A DNA stretch of 64,000 nucleotides from Enhygromyxa salina (GCF_002994635.1 NZ_PVNL01000135.1:248001-312000), one strand, 5' to 3'. Numbered from the stretch's first letter, positions 37,820-48,567 are shown. Translations and numbers: made by a program. The notes: a model not told the origin generated them from the letters alone.

Positions 37820-39129
37820 TCAGCGCTGAAATGGCTCGAGATCCATGTAGCGATCGCGCAGCTGCGTCTGCCGGGACTTCATGTCGAGCTCGTGCCCGCG
37901 CACCCACACCCGCTCGGCCGAGGTCGAGAGCTCGAACGGATCGGCCCCGTCCCAGACTACCAGGCTGGCGACCTTCCCGACCGCGATCGTGCCGTACTCG
38001 CCGTCCATGCCGTAGGCCTTGGCGACGTTGAGCGTGATCGCCCGGAGCGCGGCGGCGTGCGAGAGCCCGTTGGCGACGGCGATCCCCGCTTCTTGGGTGA
38101 CGTTGCGGGCGTTGTGGCTGTCAAAGTGCGCGATCGCGACAATCACGCCCGCATCGTCGAGCAGCTTCGCGTTGTCGAGCCGCGCGCCCAGGGTGTCGAA
38201 GCTGCCGGGCAGGTTGTCGGTTGGCTGGATCACCACGGTGACCTTGGCCGCGGCGAGCTCGCTGGCGACCTTCCAGCCCTCGGCGGCGCCCAGGATCGTG
38301 ATCGAGATCGACAGCGACTCGCCGAGCTCGATCAGCGCGAGCAGATCGCTGGCCCGATGCGCGCGCACGACCAGCGGGATCTCGCGGTCGAGCACGGGCC
38401 ACAGCGCGCGCAGATCCAGCGGATGGGCGACCAGCTCGCGGGACTGGTTGCGCTCATAATTACGCTGGTTGTCGCGGTACCACTTGGCGTCCTCGAACGC
38501 CTGGCGCAGCTGCGCGAGCGAGGCCGCGCGCGAGCCCGCGTAGGCCCGACCGAAGTTGGCGGCCACCGACACGCCCGCGGCCGCGACGATGTTGGCGTGA
38601 TCCCCGGGGAGCAGATCGATCCACGCGACCTGGCCCGAGAGCAGCCCACCCTGGGGCGCGACGGCGGCCGTGGTCACGCCCTCGATCGCCTGGATCGAGA
38701 TCAGGCTGGAGTCGGCGTTGACCGCCGGGGCCGGATCGTAGCCGGCCTTGATCGGGCTGGAGTCGGTGCGCGCGTCGTCGTGGGTGCTGTCCTCGGCGCC
38801 GATCTCGATCAGGCCGATCGAGGTGTCCGCGGCGATCAGCCCGGGGGTGACCAGCTTGCCCTGCAGATCCACGGTCACCGACTTGGCGACGTTGGTGATC
38901 GCGGTGGCCTCGACCCGGACGATCTTGCCGTCCTCGATCAGGATCGATCCACCCTCGATCACGGTGCCGTCGCCGACCTCGATCCTGGCGTTGGACAGGA
39001 TCAGCTTGTTGGACACCTCCGGCTGCTCGGCGCGGGCGGGGTCGGCAGGTGGGGCGGCCGCGAGCGCGGCCGGGGTCAGCGCGGGCACGACCAGTAGTGA
39101 GAGCGCGAGGCTCAGGTTGATCGCGCGGT

Positions 39130-39133
<4 letters not shown>
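37820..39133 (-). CDS. Secreted amidohydrolase-like protein lacking the N-terminal HxH metal motif
   Basis: A 437-residue protein with a signal peptide (ALSLLVVPALTPAALA). The fold markers are those of imidazolonepropionase-like amidohydrolases: LILSNARIEVGDGTVIEGGS, GKLVTPGLIAADTSIGL, AIEGVTTAAVAPQGG, LSHAAALRAITLNVAKAYG, GTIAVGKVASLVVWDGAD. The strand-1 motif that usually reads PGLIDxHxH is PGLIAADTSIG here, so both metal-binding histidines are missing. AHFDSHNARN and VRAHRASD remain. It is therefore probably a non-catalytic or altered partner. Its ATG overlaps the stop of the upstream amidohydrolase by four bases (39130-39133), so translation is coupled. Confidence 0.87.
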
Positions 39134-40638
<1,505 letters not shown>

Positions 40639-40762
40639 GGCGGCGAAGCTACGCTGGTAGACCGGTCGACCGCAACACACGACCGGCGGCACTGTCGCAG
40701 GGCACCCGCGCGCCGCTACAGATCCTTGGTTTGCGCGTGGCCGCTGATGATAAAATGCGCCA

Positions 40763-42022
<1,260 letters not shown>

Positions 42023-42053
42023 TCCACGAGCGGCACGCCAGCACAGCGCCCAG

Positions 42054-42122
42054 TGTGCGGCAGTGCCCGGGACCAGCTGCGTGCCGGGCTACGAATCCAT
42101 CCAAACGCGCGTATTGCCATGA
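42054..42122 (+). pseudogene. Remnant of the 3' end of a paralogue of the following lipoprotein gene
   Basis: In one frame this stretch reads CAAVPGTSCVPGYESIQTRVLP-stop. The 3' end of the next gene (from about 42908) reads CAAVPGTSCVPFFDV...CVVP-stop, and the DNA GTGCCCGGGACCAGCTG is identical in both. No upstream part of the gene remains. The remnant's TGA overlaps the ATG of the next gene (ATGA at 42119-42122). It looks like what is left of a tandem duplicate after deletion. Confidence 0.65.
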
Positions 42123-43000
42123 GTAAGACCCACGCTAGCTTCATCTTGCTGTCGCTGCTGACCGGGATCGCCTGCGGGCCGGCGGGGATCACCGCGCAGA
42201 CGAGCACGGACGAGACGGACACGAGCTCCGCCGAAGTCACCGCCGAGTCGAGCAGCACGGACCCGGAGCCGACGAGCACGACCGAGACCTCGTCCACGGA
42301 CGACGGCACCGAGACGTTCGGATTCGTGCCCGACTACGACGGCGCGACGAGCCCGGCGTCGTGCGACATGTTCATGCAAGACTGTCCCGACGGCGAGAAG
42401 TGTGTGCCCTATAGCAGCACGGGCGGCAGCTGGGACGATCACAAGTGCGTGCCGATTCTGGGCGATCAAGCGCCGGGTGAGTCATGCACACTCAGTGATA
42501 TCATGGAAGCCACCGACAACTGCGACGCCATCAGCTATTGCTGGGACGTCCAACTGGTGGACGGCGAGCCGGTCGGGACCTGCGCTGCATTCTGCACGGG
42601 CACGCCCGACGACCCCAAGTGCCCGCCGGGGAGCGCGTGCCTGATCTCGGGCGATAGCACGATCACGCTGTGTATCTTCACGTGTGATCCGCTGGTCCAG
42701 GACTGCGACCAGGGCCTGGCGTGCTACTGGGCCAACGACGACTTCAACTGTATCTTCACCACACGAGACATTCCGGCCGGTCAACCTTGCGGCTTCATCA
42801 ACGACTGTGCGCTCGGCCTGATGTGTGTGTCTGGGGAGTCGCTCCCAGATTGCGCGGGCTCGGCCTGCTGCTCGCCATTTTGTGCCCTCAGCTCGGGCGA
42901 CGCATCGTGCGCGGCGGTGCCCGGGACCAGCTGTGTGCCCTTCTTCGACGTAGACCCACCGCCGAATTACGAAGACGTCGGAATCTGCGTAGTGCCATGA
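42119..43000 (+). CDS. Cysteine-rich lipoprotein, 293 aa
   Basis: ATG 42119 begins a signal peptide ending in lipobox LTGIAC. A Thr/Ser/Glu-rich linker (about residues 25-65) with DGTETFGF follows, then a domain with about 20 cysteines in the pattern CDMFMQDCPDGEKCVPY, ESCTLSD, NCDAISYCWDV, GTCAAFC, CPPGSACL, CIFTCDPLVQDCDQGLACYW, FNCIF, QPCGFINDCALGLMCV, GSACCSPFC. This ladder (DxCPxGxKCxPY...) is common in myxobacterial secreted lipoproteins of unknown function. The protein is complete. The preceding remnant suggests that the locus once held at least two tandem paralogues. Confidence 0.83.
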   Translation: MSKTHASFILLSLLTGIACGPAGITAQTSTDETDTSSAEVTAESSSTDPEPTSTTETSSTDDGTETFGFVPDYDGATSPASCDMFMQDCPDGEKCVPYSSTGGSWDDHKCVPILGDQAPGESCTLSDIMEATDNCDAISYCWDVQLVDGEPVGTCAAFCTGTPDDPKCPPGSACLISGDSTITLCIFTCDPLVQDCDQGLACYWANDDFNCIFTTRDIPAGQPCGFINDCALGLMCVSGESLPDCAGSACCSPFCALSSGDASCAAVPGTSCVPFFDVDPPPNYEDVGICVVP

Positions 43001-43310
43001 TCAGGATCGAGCCGGTAGCCTCGATGCGCTTTGCCGGCTGCTGCTCTTCGCGCGCCACGAACAACTCGTATGCGGCCACCTCTCCGTCGGTCGGCGGGCA
43101 GTGGATCCGCTCCGCCCGGCCAACCCAGACCTCGAAGCCCGCGACCTGGCCGTAGCCACCGTCCGGCAGTCGACGTCGCCGAAGGCCAGCGCGACCCGCT
43201 CGAGGTTGCTTCCGCCGCCCCCCCATGGGGCGACGTAGACGCCAATCGAAGACCTGCCGTCCAATCGCTTCGCCGAGCCTGCGACATCGCCCGCTGCCGG
43301 GGGGTTGACG
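42980..43310 (-). pseudogene. Frameshifted coding remnant of unknown family
   Basis: Two minus-strand frames carry convincing protein-like sequence that joins into one protein if a base is added near 43165-43170. The first reads NPPAAGDVAGSAKRLDGRSS, then IGVYVAPWGGGGSNLERVAL and AFGDVD; the second continues DGGYGQVAGFEVWVGRAERI, HCPPTDGEVAAYELFVAREE and QQPAKRIEATGSILIM. Neither half has a plausible start plus stop of its own. I do not recognise the family. It is either a decayed gene or a sequencing error in an intact gene. It is convergent with the preceding lipoprotein gene, and its tail reaches that gene's stop. Confidence 0.45.
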
Positions 43311-43311
43311 G

Positions 43312-44052
43312 GTGCGGGAGCTCGGGCGACGAATCACCACCGTGCCGCCGCAGATCACAATCGTGGACCCCTGGCATTGGCTGACCGAGACGGGCGCGCT
43401 GCCGCTCGAGCCCCGCTTGCGGTCGCGGGTCCTTCGGGTCGCGCAGTGCATCGAGGCGGGCGGCCCGCTGCCTGTGGGACACACTCGCCAGACCGTCATC
43501 CCTTGTCGTCGGCGTCCAGATGGACACGCTTGCCCGGGCCTGCTGTGGGTCGTCAAGGAAGTGAGCGAGTCCATCCATGCGTTCTGCCCGAGCTGCCACG
43601 CGGATGAGTTCTTGATCCACAACTGGCAAGAGACGGACTGGGCGGGCGGGCCGATGGAGCCCGTACCGGTCGAAGAGGTGTTCGGGGTCTCGCAGGAGTC
43701 GGTGACCGACCCGCGGGATCAGCCGGCCCAGCGCGTGTCTGAAATGACCGACCCGGTCGAGGATGACCCACTCGCCTCGGTGCTGGCGGCGATCGGCTCC
43801 TCGATGAGGGCCTCGGAGCTGCGCCACATGATCTCGACCGCCGAGAGCCCGATGGCCGTGATCAACACGGTCCTCGAAGGACTCGCCAGGCCACCCAAAC
43901 AGGCGTCCGTGGAGCGGTTGTTCCCGGTCCTGATGGACGCCTGGAACACGACCGCGCGACCGGAGCTCGGCGGTAGGACGCCGCACCAGGTCCACCACGA
44001 GGCACGACCCAGCCCGTCGACCCGATTCGCCTGCTCAACCTCGCGCCGGTGA
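43312..44052 (+). CDS. Hypothetical protein, 246 aa, C-terminus possibly frameshifted
   Basis: Starts at GTG 43312. The first 125 residues look strongly conserved in style (PPQITIVDPWHWL, RSRVLRVAQCIEAGGPLP, TVIPCRRRPDGHACPGLLWV, HAFCPSCHADEFLIHNWQET). CxxxxxxxxC and CPSCH suggest a small zinc-binding site. The rest (VLAAIGSSMRASELRHMIST, NTVLEGLARPPKQASVERLF) is helical. The last 15 residues in this frame (RPSPSTRFACSTSRR) look unnatural. A frameshift near 44000 would give TTQPVDPIRLLNLAPVTASI-LFE ending at 44075, which reads like a real C-terminus. Function unknown. Confidence 0.7.
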   Translation: MRELGRRITTVPPQITIVDPWHWLTETGALPLEPRLRSRVLRVAQCIEAGGPLPVGHTRQTVIPCRRRPDGHACPGLLWVVKEVSESIHAFCPSCHADEFLIHNWQETDWAGGPMEPVPVEEVFGVSQESVTDPRDQPAQRVSEMTDPVEDDPLASVLAAIGSSMRASELRHMISTAESPMAVINTVLEGLARPPKQASVERLFPVLMDAWNTTARPELGGRTPHQVHHEARPSPSTRFACSTSRR

Positions 44053-44090
44053 CCGCGAGCATCCTGTTCGAGTAGGTCGTGAGGCCTCGC

Positions 44091-45380
44091 TCAGGATGGA
44101 TCGTAGCTGCTCGGCAGCTCCCAGCGATCCGTCGGGAACTGGTAGTACAGCGAGTAGTCCGGATCGTAGCTATCCACGTAGGACAGCGCCGGCACGGCAG
44201 CCCAGCTCGCCTCGTTGAGCGCCTGCTCGCGCAGCATCCCGAGGTGGACCCCGAAGCTGTCGGTAAACCCGAGGCTCGCCCAGGCGACGCGCATCTCGAC
44301 GAAGCCGCCCGCGCTGGCGACGTCCTCGCTGCCGGCGATCGGGCCGAAGCCAGCGTCGACCCAGGCGTCGCCGTCGAACCCGAGCGCGCCGCCGTAGTCG
44401 TCGCTGGCCTTCCAGCGCAGGTGCCAGGCGGCGTCGAACGAGAGCGTCGGCTGCTGCGTGTTGTAGACCACGCCGGTCGTGGTGCTGGTCTCGCCGCTGA
44501 CATAGGCGACGAACCAGGTGTTTGAATCGTTGCCGGCGAGGTCGGGGCTGTCCATGCCCAGGTACAGGTAGGTCGCGTCCCAGGCGATGTAGCCAGTGTG
44601 GCCCAGGGTCGAGCTCATGAAGGTCTCGCCGACGGCGAAGTCGTTGATGCCGTCGATCACGATCGTGTGGGCGTAGATGACCGCGAAGGTGTCGCTGTCG
44701 AAGGGCGCGAGCATCGGCGCGCCGCCGGCGTCGGTCACGTCGGCGAGGACCCGAATGCCGTACTCGGTGCTGTGTTGGAGGCCGTCGGCGGGGTACACCG
44801 TGAAGCTCAAATCGTCCCCGGTGCTCGGCTGAGCCTGCATCTGAACGCAGGTTGCGAACGCATCGCGCGAGACCTGGATTGTGCCGGAGCAGCTGTCGTC
44901 CGCCGTGTTGGTCGTGACGGTCTGCGGATCCATGGGCTCGCTGAAGATCACTTCGACGCCGACAGCCGGGTTGACGACCTCGCCCGGCGCGGGGGTGACC
45001 GCGACCACGAAGGGCGCCTCATCGCCGTCCCCGTCCCCGTCTCCGTCTCCGTCTCCGTCTCCGTCTCCATCTCCGTCTCCATCTCCATCTCCATCGCCGT
45101 CCCCATCCCCGTCGCCTTCCCCGTCTCCATCTCCATCCCCGTCTCCATCTCCGTCCCCATCTCCATCTCCATCCCCATCTCCATCTCCGTCCCCATCGCC
45201 ATCTCCATCCCCATCGCCATCTCCATCCCCGTCGGTCTCGGTGACGGTCGACGGGTCGTCGGTCGTCTCGGTGCTCGTCTCGCTCCCCTCGTCGGCGGTC
45301 CCGTCGTCGTGACAACCCGAACCGAGGGCGAGCAGAAGGAGGGGCGAGGACGCGCGGACCGACCAAGTGAAGCGAGACAT
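44091..45380 (-). CDS. Lipoprotein with very long Gly-Asp linker, Ig-like domain and sugar-binding-like C-terminal domain
   Basis: A 429-residue protein with lipobox LGSGC. A Thr/Glu-rich stretch is followed by about 70 residues of (Gly-Asp)n, one of the longest such linkers possible here. Next comes a Big_5/SbsA-type Ig-like domain (FVVAVTPAPGEVVNPAVGVEVIFSEPMDPQTV...; about residues 125-235). The C-terminal 190 residues (VIDGINDFAVGETF, GYIAWDATYLYLGMDSPDLA, GFVEMRVAWASLGF) match the carbohydrate-binding-module family 9/DOMON-like pattern. The protein probably displays a binding domain away from the cell surface on a highly acidic flexible stalk. It is read towards the 43312 gene. Confidence 0.85.
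   Translation of the reverse strand: MSRFTWSVRASSPLLLLALGSGCHDDGTADEGSETSTETTDDPSTVTETDGDGDGDGDGDGDGDGDGDGDGDGDGDGDGDGDGDGDGEGDGDGDGDGDGDGDGDGDGDGDGDGDGDGDGDEAPFVVAVTPAPGEVVNPAVGVEVIFSEPMDPQTVTTNTADDSCSGTIQVSRDAFATCVQMQAQPSTGDDLSFTVYPADGLQHSTEYGIRVLADVTDAGGAPMLAPFDSDTFAVIYAHTIVIDGINDFAVGETFMSSTLGHTGYIAWDATYLYLGMDSPDLAGNDSNTWFVAYVSGETSTTTGVVYNTQQPTLSFDAAWHLRWKASDDYGGALGFDGDAWVDAGFGPIAGSEDVASAGGFVEMRVAWASLGFTDSFGVHLGMLREQALNEASWAAVPALSYVDSYDPDYSLYYQFPTDRWELPSSYDPS
45021..45233 (-). repeat. Long Gly-Asp hexanucleotide repeat (about 35 units)
   Basis: About 213 bases of six-base units (GGGGAC, GGAGAT, GGCGAT, GGAGAC variants on the minus strand) encode the (Gly-Asp)n stalk. One Glu (GGC-GAA-like GGCGAAGGGGAC) interrupts it. 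The third-position mixture shows the array is old enough to have accumulated silent changes. Confidence 0.95.
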
Positions 45381-45492
45381 TCCGCGATACTACTGATGTT
45401 CGAGGGTGGGGGGAAGCAGAGCTCTCGACTTCAGCCCTCGGCGTGATCGGATGACCTTCTAGAGCCGAGGTGCGCTACGAGCCACCGGTCGC
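45381..45492. other. Non-coding stretch, start of gap before the island
   Basis: This is the upstream region of the long-linker lipoprotein (minus strand) and should hold its promoter. No motif is clear. The rest of the gap is described under 45493-45730; 45731-45896 shows no credible gene, but ends with a good ribosome binding site. Confidence 0.4.
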
Positions 45493-45730
45493 TTCGAGCA
45501 CGGCGAGCGTGGCTACGAATTGAACCTCGAGCGCGATCTCGATGGCGCTCTTCGGCTGTTGGACGACAGCTTCACTCGCGCTCGTGCGTGGGCTCGACGA
45601 GGTGTTCACCCTCGAGTTCGGGCCGCTCCATGCGGGGCCGAAGACCGAGCGACTCGACGACGGTTGCACGTCGTGTGTCAGGTCGGCCACGGAGACGATC
45701 GACGAATGGCGCAGCGAAGCCTTCGAGTGA
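45493..45730 (+). pseudogene. Possible frameshifted remnant of a small gene
   Basis: One plus-strand frame reads FEHGERGYELNLERDLDGAL-RLLDDSFTRARAW. The next frame over reads LDEVFTLEFGPLHAGPKTER, LDDGCTSCVRSATETIDEWR and SEAFE, ending at TGA 45728-45730. The change of frame near 45575-45600 joins them into one plausible acidic protein. No start codon or known family is recognised, so this is a weak call. Confidence 0.3.
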
Positions 45731-45884
45731 ATGGCAGCAGCCACACCCACAGGCTTCACCTGGCCTGCACACCGGTCGCCGCCAGCACCGCGGTGTCGAG
45801 GATGACGCCCGCCGATGCAAAGGCGGCAAGCCCTGAGGCGTTTGCAAGCGATCAGGAGTGGAAGTATAATGCCACAGATGACGC

Positions 45885-45890
45885 AAGGGA
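45885..45890 (+). promoter_or_regulatory. Ribosome binding site for the first island gene
   Basis: AAGGGA lies six bases before ATG 45897 and supports that start. Such a clear Shine-Dalgarno sequence is unusual among the genes of this window. Confidence 0.6.
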
Positions 45891-45896
45891 TATGCG

Positions 45897-47138
45897 ATGT
45901 TTTCTCGATCCTGCCTTCAGACCTATTTTCTTGCGACACGCAAGGTCTCCCATTACTACACCCCCTATACCAAGCGGTGGTCCCCCGCGATGCTCCCCTT
46001 GAAAAACAGCGACAGCAATTTGCAGAGAATAAAGAAAGCACGCGTCAATGTGCGAGCCAATGAGCCAGTCAAAGCAATTGCACGCATGATGATGACCGCG
46101 TGTTATGTTGCAGCGGTGATATTTGACATTCTACTCTTCGTGCCGCGAGTGGTGGCAGGCAAGCTGTCACCAGTTAAGCGGCCGCCTGCGCCACCAGAGC
46201 GCTACAACATGGATCCCGAGGAAGAGGCCGCCCTGAAGCAAGCCATCGAGGACTCGCTCGAGGCGTGCTCACAAAGGCACCAATGGTATCTGACCGCGGA
46301 CTGCAAAAAGAGAACCCTGGACCGCACCTTTCGCTACTACTGCCGAAGCAAGAGGTACTATGCCCCCGTCCTTTTGCTGTGGGCCGACTACCTCCTGAAG
46401 AAGGCATCGCTAGAAAAAAGGAAGCTATGCTTCCTCGCCCGCGATGGCATCCCACCCTATGAAGTGGCGAAGATCCTGCTGAAAAAATACCCTGAGCGCT
46501 ACCCAGAGACAACAGAGGATCACTGCAAACTACTATGGATCTCGCGCGAGGTGGTCGACAGAGCATATGGAAAAGAGAAAAAATACAAGAAGTCAATTCT
46601 AAAGAGGTATCTCAGACAAGTCGGCATTGACGACGCCGACACCTGGCTATACATCGACACCGGCTGCACGGCGTCCCGCAGGCACAAAATTCTCGACATG
46701 CTTGGCCTCGACTTCTACAACACAACGTTTATCTATGAATTTTTGACATCGAGAAATTCGACGATCAACGGATTCCTGGATTCAAATTCCTACGCCCTTC
46801 CAGGGATTTGTTTCCCCATGGCAAAACAAGCCAACTACTGGCTCGAGGACACCCATCAGACCAACAAGAAGCGCGCGCGCACGCTCTTGCCTCGCGGCGA
46901 TCGCCTCGTCCCCTCCTCGGAGGTTGTCGACAACGGCACGCATGGAGATCTCATCGGCGAAATGACCGACAACCCAGAGGAGTTCATGCTGCGAAAGTGG
47001 AGCTTCCGAAGCCTCCTTGACTTCGCACATGACACAGATCCTCACGAGTGCGTCTTTGAGGAGGCGCGCGCCAGGCTGAACTATGTATTGCTAGAAATTC
47101 AAAAGGGCAACATGGAGACATACCTCACACACAACTAA
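45897..47138 (+). CDS. Low-GC island gene 1: membrane-anchored protein with ubiquitin-interacting-motif-like helix and HAD-like 'FLARDG' domain
   Basis: A 413-residue protein starting at ATG 45897 behind AAGGGA. Residues about 61-88 are hydrophobic (MMMTACYVAAVIFDILLFVP), a likely membrane anchor. Residues 107-122 (PEEEAALKQAIEDSLE) fit the ubiquitin-interacting motif: acidic run, then LxxAIxxSLxE. The core has LCFLARDGIPPYEVAKILLK (about 177-196), LLWISREVV and LYIDTGCTASRRHKILDML (about 251-269). The FLARDG plus later (V/I)DxGxxGS-like block recalls an uncharacterised HAD-like family from capsule/polysaccharide loci. Base composition and codon use (Lys AAA, Ile ATT, Asn AAC) are far from the neighbours, indicating horizontal transfer. 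Activity not assigned. Confidence 0.75.
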   Translation: MFSRSCLQTYFLATRKVSHYYTPYTKRWSPAMLPLKNSDSNLQRIKKARVNVRANEPVKAIARMMMTACYVAAVIFDILLFVPRVVAGKLSPVKRPPAPPERYNMDPEEEAALKQAIEDSLEACSQRHQWYLTADCKKRTLDRTFRYYCRSKRYYAPVLLLWADYLLKKASLEKRKLCFLARDGIPPYEVAKILLKKYPERYPETTEDHCKLLWISREVVDRAYGKEKKYKKSILKRYLRQVGIDDADTWLYIDTGCTASRRHKILDMLGLDFYNTTFIYEFLTSRNSTINGFLDSNSYALPGICFPMAKQANYWLEDTHQTNKKRARTLLPRGDRLVPSSEVVDNGTHGDLIGEMTDNPEEFMLRKWSFRSLLDFAHDTDPHECVFEEARARLNYVLLEIQKGNMETYLTHN

Positions 47139-47175
47139 GATGAGCGCGTGAGACTGGGTGAGAAAGAAGGTTGTT

Positions 47176-48567
47176 GTGCGCTACAGGAGCGGTCGAGTTG
47201 ACAATTTCTTCAGGTCCACTGTCTTCGAGCCGTTTGCACGTGGCATCGCCTCGTTTGTTGCCTCGTCCCTCGACGACTGCCCGGCGCTGAAACATGCTCA
47301 CGATCAAGGCAGGGAAGGCAGAACGCCCTTTCAACGAAAAACTCTATCATTACTACGCCACATTCACCGACAGCGCCCGCCGTCATTCCACCAGCGAGAG
47401 GTCAATCGCCGGTATTTCAGCACGACAATCTCCCTCTTGCGTGAAGCGCTGCGCCATCTTCCAGCGCCACCTGGTGACACGCTGACCAGGGAGTGCCTTG
47501 CCTTCATTGACAGCTTCCTTGCTGCCAAAATAGAGCGCATCTCCCTATATCGCCCTGGCCTCGAGTTTCTCAGGCAGAAGATGGCTCCCTCAAAGCGACA
47601 CCTGCTGGACCTCGACTGCGACATCGACATCGTGGATCGGCTGTGTGACGTCTGGGAGAGCGTCAATGATCGCTGTCAACACTCTGGAACCGTCACCGGC
47701 CTCTATGACCCTTTGCTGCTGGGAAATCCAACTTTTTCGTACTACACCTGCGCCCTTTCCTCGGGCGCATCACTGACAAACGTACGACTCCCCTGCGTTG
47801 TCAGCGACAGGAGGCAGGGGGAGAGAGGTGAGCTTGTCGACGGGTGCATTGCTGAAGAATTCCAGCGCTACCTGGCGGACAAGCGGTATCTGTATGTCAA
47901 CTTGATGAAGAGGCGAGTGCCTGATGTGTCCGAGTCATTCCGAAGCGCATGCATTGAGCGACATCATCATGCGCAGCCCACATTTCTCCCTTGCTCGCTC
48001 GCGTGCAATTCTTCGCTCTTCCATCAAAGAAGGCAGTTCCGGCGCTCCTCGAGCGCAGCGCAATTCCGCAGGCGATTCTTGCGGCATATAGCGGGGAAGA
48101 CCTTCCATGTGTCCATCGCCGCCCTGCACAGGACGTGGCGAGAACGCTGCGCGGACTTGTTCAACACCGTCCATCGGCACTTTTATGACACCAAGAATGA
48201 GCTGAACAGGGACGAGAGGAAGGTGTTTGTGGTACTTTTCTACTGCCTGCTGATTGATGAACTACTGACCAGCGGCCGGTCGGACCACTTCTCATTGGTC
48301 TGCAAGGACAACATGGATCGCGGCGGCATGATGAACGCGTTGTTCTACGTATATCTGCTGCTGAAGAACCAGAGAGAGCTGACCCCGCACCAGCGCCTCG
48401 ACCTTGTCTTTCTCGTCTTCGTCCCGGCGCTTCTCGTCTCGAACCGGACGATTCGGGAGACGTATTTTTGGCGACTGAGGGAAGCGTTGCGCCTGCTCCT
48501 TCGCAAGGGCATTCCTCAGGGAGGGCTGCAGGTACAGGCGGTCACCATGAAAAGAGACAATGGATAG
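47176..48567 (+). CDS. Low-GC island gene 2: putative CX5R (CKxxxDR) phosphatase
   Basis: About 463 residues from GTG 47176 (AAGAAGG five bases before it); an in-frame GTG at 47158 would add six residues. The key motif is VCKDNMDRGGMM (Cys at 48301-48303): a C-K-x3-D-R P-loop, the form found in phosphoinositide phosphatases such as INPP4 and the bacterial effectors SopB/SigD and IpgD (CKSxKDRT). It lies in a helical region (ERKVFVVLFYCLLIDELLTS before, NALFYVYLLLKNQ after), as expected for a catalytic loop. The N-terminal two thirds are unassigned. No signal peptide. It follows gene 1 after 37 bases with the same unusual codon use. Lipid or protein substrate unknown. Confidence 0.7.
   Translation: MRYRSGRVDNFFRSTVFEPFARGIASFVASSLDDCPALKHAHDQGREGRTPFQRKTLSLLRHIHRQRPPSFHQREVNRRYFSTTISLLREALRHLPAPPGDTLTRECLAFIDSFLAAKIERISLYRPGLEFLRQKMAPSKRHLLDLDCDIDIVDRLCDVWESVNDRCQHSGTVTGLYDPLLLGNPTFSYYTCALSSGASLTNVRLPCVVSDRRQGERGELVDGCIAEEFQRYLADKRYLYVNLMKRRVPDVSESFRSACIERHHHAQPTFLPCSLACNSSLFHQRRQFRRSSSAAQFRRRFLRHIAGKTFHVSIAALHRTWRERCADLFNTVHRHFYDTKNELNRDERKVFVVLFYCLLIDELLTSGRSDHFSLVCKDNMDRGGMMNALFYVYLLLKNQRELTPHQRLDLVFLVFVPALLVSNRTIRETYFWRLREALRLLLRKGIPQGGLQVQAVTMKRDNG

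Noticed and set aside
45021..45233. Non-coding satellite or CRISPR-like repeat
   Set aside because: The six-base units are in frame within a lipoprotein gene and encode Gly-Asp.
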